A stretch of DNA of 27,622 nucleotides from Acidiluteibacter sp965660325 (GTDB lineage: Bacteria; Bacteroidota; Bacteroidia; Flavobacteriales_E; Vicingaceae), in contig CBFHZL010000020.1 of assembly GCA_965660325.1 (NCBI GenBank), forward strand, positions 1-27,622, written 5' to 3'. The notes beneath the pieces are model-generated. The model was not told where the DNA came from, ran no database searches, and worked only from the letters and a program-made list of their open reading frames with translations. Shown piece after piece: positions 23,315 to 27,622 of the stretch. The stretch's first letter is position 1, and each line of letters opens with the position of its first letter. The position numbers were made by a program, and so were the translations under genes.

Positions 23315-24064
23315 CTATTTAATTTGTGGAAAGGGATATTCCACTCGGGTAAGATATAAACCACAGGCGGGAACAGATGTTCCTGCTTTACTCCTATTTT
23401 TTGACTGGATAATCGTGTGCATATCTGCTACTTTATGCTTACCCATTCCAATCTCTATCAGCGTGCCAACAATGGCACGCACCATATTTCTTAAAAAGCG
23501 ATTGGCCGAAATATGAAAAACCAATCCGTCCTCAGTAATCTCCCAAATAGCATTATAAATGGTACAATCGTTTGTAAATGTTTGTGTATTTGATTTGCTA
23601 AATGCAGAAAAGTCAGTGTAATCCATCAACAGTTGAGCTGCTTGATTCATATCATCCACCGATAAGGTGCGGTTATAATAATAAGAGGTGTCCTGTTTAA
23701 ATGGATCTTTATGCTGATGGAGGTGATATTCATAACTCCTAGCAGTGGCAGAAAATCGTGCATGAAAATCTACAGGAACTTCAAACACTTGTTTTATGGC
23801 AATATCGAGCGATAAAATACTATTCAGTTTAAACGTAAAATGATCGAGATCGGTCAGTTCTTCCCCACAATCAAAATGAGCAAACATTTCTTTTGCGTGT
23901 ACGCCAGTATCGGTTCTTCCCGCTCCGGTGATTTCGATCGTGCTTCTTAAAATAGTTGAAAGTGCTTGTTGTAATTCCTCTTGCACTGCTCTCGCATTAT
24001 TCTGTACTTGCCACCCATGGTAATGAGTTCCTCTGAATGAAAGTTGAATAAAATAACGCCGCAT
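23315..24064 (-). CDS. truA: tRNA pseudouridine(38-40) synthase TruA
   Basis: TruA converts uridine to pseudouridine at positions 38-40 of the tRNA anticodon arm. The start at ATG 24064 (249 residues) is chosen because family members begin MRxYxxxLxFxGxxYHGWQ. It is preceded by AGGAG, one of the few Shine-Dalgarno-like sequences in the window. The catalytic aspartate is Asp52 in GAGRTDTGVHA. Other conserved blocks are FHARFSATARSYEYHL, FLRNMVRAIVGTLIEIG, and the end AGTSVPACGLYLTRVEYP. It leads a two-gene unit with the ABC exporter. Confidence 0.97.
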   Translation of the reverse strand: MRRYFIQLSFRGTHYHGWQVQNNARAVQEELQQALSTILRSTIEITGAGRTDTGVHAKEMFAHFDCGEELTDLDHFTFKLNSILSLDIAIKQVFEVPVDFHARFSATARSYEYHLHQHKDPFKQDTSYYYNRTLSVDDMNQAAQLLMDYTDFSAFSKSNTQTFTNDCTIYNAIWEITEDGLVFHISANRFLRNMVRAIVGTLIEIGMGKHKVADMHTIIQSKNRSKAGTSVPACGLYLTRVEYPFPQIK

Positions 24065-24082
24065 AACTCCTGAATTATGTCC

Positions 24083-24116
24083 CAAAATTACAGCTATCCG
24101 ATGAGTTGTCCCACAA
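24083..24116 (-). promoter_or_regulatory. Promoter of truA and the ABC exporter
   Basis: On the minus strand TTTG near 24117-24114 is followed after 23 bp by TAATTTTG (24090-24083), an exact TAnnTTTG, 18 bp before the truA ATG. The spacing is at the long end of the normal range. Confidence 0.45.
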
Positions 24117-24175
24117 ATAAATTAATAATTGGCACAGAAATGGTAATTTCATCGCCAAACAAAACAATTTAACCC

Positions 24176-24916
24176 ATGAAAAACGCCATCATCGCATTTA
24201 CGATTTTATCCTTATTTGCATGTAAATCGAGCAAAGAAGTGATTTCAACAGAAACCGACCAAACTATGAATACTGAAGAAGTAAAACTTCTTTTCACTGC
24301 ATCAGACGAAGAACAATGGAAACTAAACTTATACAGTAATAGCGCCGCTACCTTAATTCGATTTGGAGATACAGTGATCAATGCAGTAGAAATGAGCAAG
24401 CGTGACCAGATGGATCAGCTACCTGTTGTTTACTTTCAAAAATCAGATGACCAAGGGTTCTATTTTGAAATCGAAAACAGCAGATGCATGAAAAACAATG
24501 AAAGCTTTGAACGCACGGTTACGGTTTTTCACAATGGAGAGTCGCTACAAAGTTGTTTAGAAGGAATGGACAATTCGACCAATTACCACGATAAATGGAA
24601 TTTAGTCGACATACCTGGAGTAGACAAATCGCGGATCTATGGAATGATGAATCGGCCTTATGTTATCTTAAATCAAGAAGAAGGAATAATTAACGGCAGT
24701 ACCGGCTGCAATATTTTTAATGGAAACTTTGAAGGCAACGATAAAAAAACAGGATTTGGTCGCTTAATGATGACCAAAAGAGGCTGCAACGATGCTGAAA
24801 TTGAATCGACCATTGTAAGCAGAATTGAAAATAGCAACCGAATTGAACGAAAAGATGTAAACCTCTATTTTTATCAAGGTGATGATGCTGTTTTGATTTA
24901 TCGTATCGCTGAATAA
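24176..24916 (+). CDS. Lipoprotein with C-terminal META/HslJ-like domain
   Basis: This 246-residue exported lipoprotein has signal sequence AIIAFTILSLFAC, with the lipobox cysteine at residue 16. Residues ~35-130 form a beta-rich domain I do not recognise by name, with a cysteine in ENSRCMKNNESFERTVTVF. Residues ~140-246 fit the META domain, also found in E. coli HslJ: NLVDIPGVDKSR, then VILNQEEGIINGSTGCNIFNG, FGRLMMTKRGC, and a final strand LYFYQGDDAVLIYRI. The META domain is linked in some bacteria to stress tolerance and protein binding in the envelope, but the exact role here is unknown. It stands alone and ends with a strong terminator. Confidence 0.85.
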   Translation: MKNAIIAFTILSLFACKSSKEVISTETDQTMNTEEVKLLFTASDEEQWKLNLYSNSAATLIRFGDTVINAVEMSKRDQMDQLPVVYFQKSDDQGFYFEIENSRCMKNNESFERTVTVFHNGESLQSCLEGMDNSTNYHDKWNLVDIPGVDKSRIYGMMNRPYVILNQEEGIINGSTGCNIFNGNFEGNDKKTGFGRLMMTKRGCNDAEIESTIVSRIENSNRIERKDVNLYFYQGDDAVLIYRIAE

Positions 24917-24937
24917 ATCCATTAACCTCAACTATAT

Positions 24938-24974
24938 AAAAGCCCCTTCCGGAATAAATCCGAAAGGGGCTTTT
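24938..24974. terminator. Bidirectional rho-independent terminator
   Basis: AAAAGCCCCTT at 24938-24948 pairs with AAGGGGCTTTT at 24964-24974. Inside, CGGA pairs with TCCG around the loop ATAAA, with one mismatch between the two stems. Both strands end in a run of T, so it can stop the META lipoprotein transcript and the M49 peptidase transcript that converges on it. Confidence 0.9.
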
Positions 24975-25003
24975 CATTTATGTAAAGCTTAGCTTTATAC
25001 CGA

Positions 25004-27082
25004 TTAGTTATAATGAGGTAAGAACGAATAGTTTTTCCCGTAATACATCATTTGATCTTTAAAATTAGTTGGATATTCAACATTTACATCGGTAATGTTT
25101 CCTGCTTCATCTTTTACAGGTACTAACATTGGGTTGATGAATCCGCCATACGCTGCTTGGTTAAGCGCTGCATATCGATCCAATACTTCTTGGTGAAGTT
25201 CAGCATCTACTTGCACACCGTATGTCTCCACAAGGTTTTTACCTGCTTCATAGTCACCTTCACTTTTGATTCGTTGCAATTCACGCAATAAATCGCCAAA
25301 AAGAACACGCAACTTTCCGTAATCGTTGATCACGAAATAGGTCTTTCCGTCTTTCACTTTCTTCTCAATAACGTTATCCGCCTTTCCTTGCTCATACGCC
25401 CATCCTGCAACCAATTGACGGTTTCTCATGTGCGCTTCTTCTATTACATCTCCTTTTTTGATTCTTCTCAACTGAAGCATCATTCCATTTCGAATGTAAT
25501 CGTCGTAAGCAGCTTTACCCACTTCATCAGAGTCAATTAAACCCATTTCAATCAATTTTGCATCAGGCAAGAAATAAAGTGCCACCAAGTCAGCTCTTCC
25601 CTCTTCAAGCGTAGAAGCATAACTTTTTAAAGTTTCTTTAGGCGTTCCGATTCCATCGTTAATCACTCCAGAAGCATGACCAATTACCTCGTGCAAGTCG
25701 GTGTGTAAAATATCCGCAATCGATCCGTATTGCTTCTGTCGATCAATCTCTTCTTGGTTGTAAGCAAATTCTGCTAAAGCACTTTTGCCTTCTTTAGCTG
25801 CCATTTCATACGCATGAACGATGTTACCTAAGTTTACTGACTTTGAGCCGTGTTCTTGACGAATCCAGTTGTTATTTGGTAAGTTAATACCAATTGGTGT
25901 AGATGGAGATGCATCACCACCTTCTACCACAACTGTAATTACTTTTCCTGTAATCCCAACAACATCCTTCTTTTTATGCTCTGGCATCAATGGGGAATTA
26001 TCTTCAAACCATTGCGCTTGAGAACCCACAGCTGCAATTCTTTTAGTAGCTTCTTCGTCTCTAAACGAAACAACAGACTCATAAGAACCTTTATAGCCAA
26101 GGGGATCGTTATACACTTCGATAAACCCATTTACAGCATCAACACTTGCTACAGTATCTGCTACCCAAGCAATGTTATATTGATCCCAATCTGCAACCTT
26201 ACCGGTTTGGTAATACGTAATCAGTCGTTTAAATGTCTCTGCTTGTTGTGGTGTTTCTGCAACTTCTACTGCTTTTTCTAGCCAAAAGACAATCTTTTCT
26301 ATTGCAGGGGAATACATTCCACCAATCATCCACTTCTTTTCTACAATTTCGCCCTCTTCTTTTACCATTTTAGAGTTCAATCCGTGCTCCGGTTGATTTC
26401 CTTTTTTCTTGAATTGGCTGAAGTAATTTTCTACTTCTTCTTGTGTCACTCCTTCGTAAAAGTTCACCGCTGAATTGGCTACTAAATCACCTTCTGAATC
26501 TGAAGATACTTTTTTAGCAGCTACGGTAGGATCAAACAATATGGTTGCTAATCGATCAGCAAGCTCTACTTGAGTTTCCCCATTAGTTAGTGGCAATTTG
26601 TCGCCGTCAAGCGCTGTTAGTTGTGCTTTGAAAAATTCTTGAGAAAATCCCGGCTCCATTTTTTCGTTCCCATAGTGGTGGTGAATTCCATTCGAAAACC
26701 AAACACGCTTCGTAAACGTCATCAGCTCCTGATAATCGGTAGAAGTGGTATTTCCTTCAAAATTTTCTAGCATCGCCTCTAAGGCTCTTCTAATGGTTAA
26801 GTTGTGCTTATAATTTTGATCATACATGATATCACGACCAGAAATTGCCGCTTCGTAGAGGTAGTATAGTAGTTCCTTTTGCTTAGGAGTTAAATTCTCC
26901 CAACCAGGAACTTGGTAGCGTACAATCTTTAAATCTGCAAATTGCTCAGATAAATAAGCAAATTCGTCTCTTTCGGTTGTCACCTCCTCGGCTACTACCT
27001 TTTCTTCTTCTTTTGGCTGTTGACCGCAAGAAGTAAGCAGTGCAAAAGATGCAGCCGTAACTGCAAATGCAATTTTTCTCAT
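25004..27082 (-). CDS. Lipoprotein zinc peptidase of family M49 (dipeptidyl peptidase III-like)
   Basis: This zinc exopeptidase is expected to release dipeptides from short peptides. The 692-residue protein has a lipoprotein signal (SFALLTSCGQQ) followed by a charged linker. The M49 zinc motif HEVIGH starts at His464, with its third ligand Glu494 in LEEGRADLVALYF, the order expected of DPP III (HExxGH then EExxA[DE]). Other family blocks are WNQYNIAWV-like WDQYNIAWVAD and GINLPNNNWIR, and a C-terminal helix-rich part. Length is near the ~675-residue size of bacterial DPP III plus a lipoprotein signal. Many Bacteroidota homologues lie outside the cytoplasm. It ends at the bidirectional terminator and lies 62 bp behind the TerC-family gene. 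Confidence 0.88.
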   Translation of the reverse strand: MRKIAFAVTAASFALLTSCGQQPKEEEKVVAEEVTTERDEFAYLSEQFADLKIVRYQVPGWENLTPKQKELLYYLYEAAISGRDIMYDQNYKHNLTIRRALEAMLENFEGNTTSTDYQELMTFTKRVWFSNGIHHHYGNEKMEPGFSQEFFKAQLTALDGDKLPLTNGETQVELADRLATILFDPTVAAKKVSSDSEGDLVANSAVNFYEGVTQEEVENYFSQFKKKGNQPEHGLNSKMVKEEGEIVEKKWMIGGMYSPAIEKIVFWLEKAVEVAETPQQAETFKRLITYYQTGKVADWDQYNIAWVADTVASVDAVNGFIEVYNDPLGYKGSYESVVSFRDEEATKRIAAVGSQAQWFEDNSPLMPEHKKKDVVGITGKVITVVVEGGDASPSTPIGINLPNNNWIRQEHGSKSVNLGNIVHAYEMAAKEGKSALAEFAYNQEEIDRQKQYGSIADILHTDLHEVIGHASGVINDGIGTPKETLKSYASTLEEGRADLVALYFLPDAKLIEMGLIDSDEVGKAAYDDYIRNGMMLQLRRIKKGDVIEEAHMRNRQLVAGWAYEQGKADNVIEKKVKDGKTYFVINDYGKLRVLFGDLLRELQRIKSEGDYEAGKNLVETYGVQVDAELHQEVLDRYAALNQAAYGGFINPMLVPVKDEAGNITDVNVEYPTNFKDQMMYYGKNYSFLPHYN

Positions 27083-27144
27083 AGTATTAATTTGTGTTGA
27101 TTATAGAATGCTAATGTAATGGATAATTATTTAAGAATAGTGAC

Positions 27145-27622
27145 CTACTTCTTTTTACGCATGCGCTGATTCAGGAATTCTACCAATAAACTAAAGACAA
27201 GAGAGAAATAGATGTATCCTTTAGGGACATGAACATGAAACCCGTCCAATATAAGTAGGGTACCAATCATGATTAGAAAGGATAAAGCCAGCATCTGTAC
27301 TGTTGGCTGTTCATTAATGAATTTAGCAATTTTACCAGCGAATGCCAACATCACACCAAGTGAAATAATAACCGCCGCTATCATAACTGGCAGGTGATCC
27401 GAAAGTCCTACTGCAGTTAGTATCGAATCAAAAGAAAACACCATGTCCAAAACAATAATTTGGAAAATTGCAGTTCTTACAGTCAGTTTGGATCCGCCGC
27501 TTGCGCCGATCTCTTCTTCATCACCATTTACTTTATGATGAATTTCAGTAGTACTTTTTGCCAATAAGAAGATACCTCCTGCAATTAGAATTAAATCTCG
27601 AACGCTTATAGAAAAATCAAAA
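27145..27622 (-). CDS. TerC-family integral membrane protein, C-terminal part (cut by window edge)
   Basis: The 5' end is outside the window. The reading frame continues to the right edge with FDFSISVRDLILIAGGIFLL before AKSTTEIHHKVNG, so the TTG at 27564 is not a true start. The visible ~158 residues are typical TerC: RDLILIAGGIFLLAKSTTEIH, a short charged loop, IFQIIVLDMVFSFDSILTAVG with the conserved FSFDS aspartate, and three further helices ending EFLNQRMRKKK. TerC proteins are linked to tellurite resistance and to metal (Mn2+) handling of exported proteins. The same-strand M49 gene follows 62 bp later and may share its transcript. Confidence 0.92.
   Translation of the reverse strand, partial: FDFSISVRDLILIAGGIFLLAKSTTEIHHKVNGDEEEIGASGGSKLTVRTAIFQIIVLDMVFSFDSILTAVGLSDHLPVMIAAVIISLGVMLAFAGKIAKFINEQPTVQMLALSFLIMIGTLLILDGFHVHVPKGYIYFSLVFSLLVEFLNQRMRKKK

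Noticed and set aside
25976..26281. 101-codon plus-strand open frame within the M49 peptidase gene
   Set aside because: It lies opposite a clear peptidase sequence, has an unusual Phe/Cys/Ser-heavy composition and no start context.

Overview
The window reads as chromosomal DNA of a Bacteroidota bacterium (Flavobacteriia/Cytophagia-like; genus not determinable). The DNA is AT-rich. Most genes lack a Shine-Dalgarno sequence, and several have Bacteroidota-type TAnnTTTG -7 boxes. The protein families are also typical of the phylum: a DUF5118-type metalloprotease, a DUF5916 carbohydrate-binding/beta-barrel protein, choice-of-anchor L, DUF427 and DUF1801. No rRNA, tRNA, CRISPR array, insertion sequence or phage gene was seen. 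Both edges cut genes (a metalloprotease at the left, a TerC-family protein at the right).

Layout. 1-5982, minus strand: the start of an exported DUF5118-family metalloprotease, preceded in transcription order by a tripartite RND efflux operon (adaptor, RND pump, TolC-like channel). 5983-6279 is a roughly 300-bp divergent control region rich in inverted repeats, with no regulator gene beside it. 6280-7077: a class I SAM methyltransferase. 7208-9854, plus strand: an AraC-family regulator followed by a tightly packed three-gene unit (membrane-anchored UlaG/NAPE-PLD-like metallo-hydrolase, DUF1801 protein, 57-residue membrane protein). Direct repeats in front of both the regulator and its neighbour look like binding sites for the regulator. 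9851-12310, minus: a DUF5916 outer-membrane-type protein that shares 4 bp with the small membrane protein. 12424-14000: an unrecognised soluble protein and a BBP2-like porin. 14058-15127: a small exported protein and a bacterial PH-domain membrane protein. 15267-17578: a choice-of-anchor L/OmpA fusion convergent with a PaaE-like flavin/2Fe-2S reductase whose terminator lies inside the OmpA coding sequence. 17687-18496: a MetA-degradation-type outer-membrane protein. 18594-21143, minus: ergothioneine genes egtB-egtD followed by DUF427. 21323-21526: DUF2892. 21528-24064, minus: truA and an ABC exporter. 24176-24916: a META-domain lipoprotein, then a bidirectional terminator. 25004-27622, minus: a lipoprotein M49 peptidase and a truncated TerC protein.

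Much of the window serves the cell envelope (efflux, porins, OmpA, lipoproteins, membrane-anchored enzymes) with redox and housekeeping genes between. The most interesting local logic is the AraC-regulated cluster with its repeated operator, the embedded terminator at 16454-16500, and an ergothioneine operon carrying only two of the expected enzymes.
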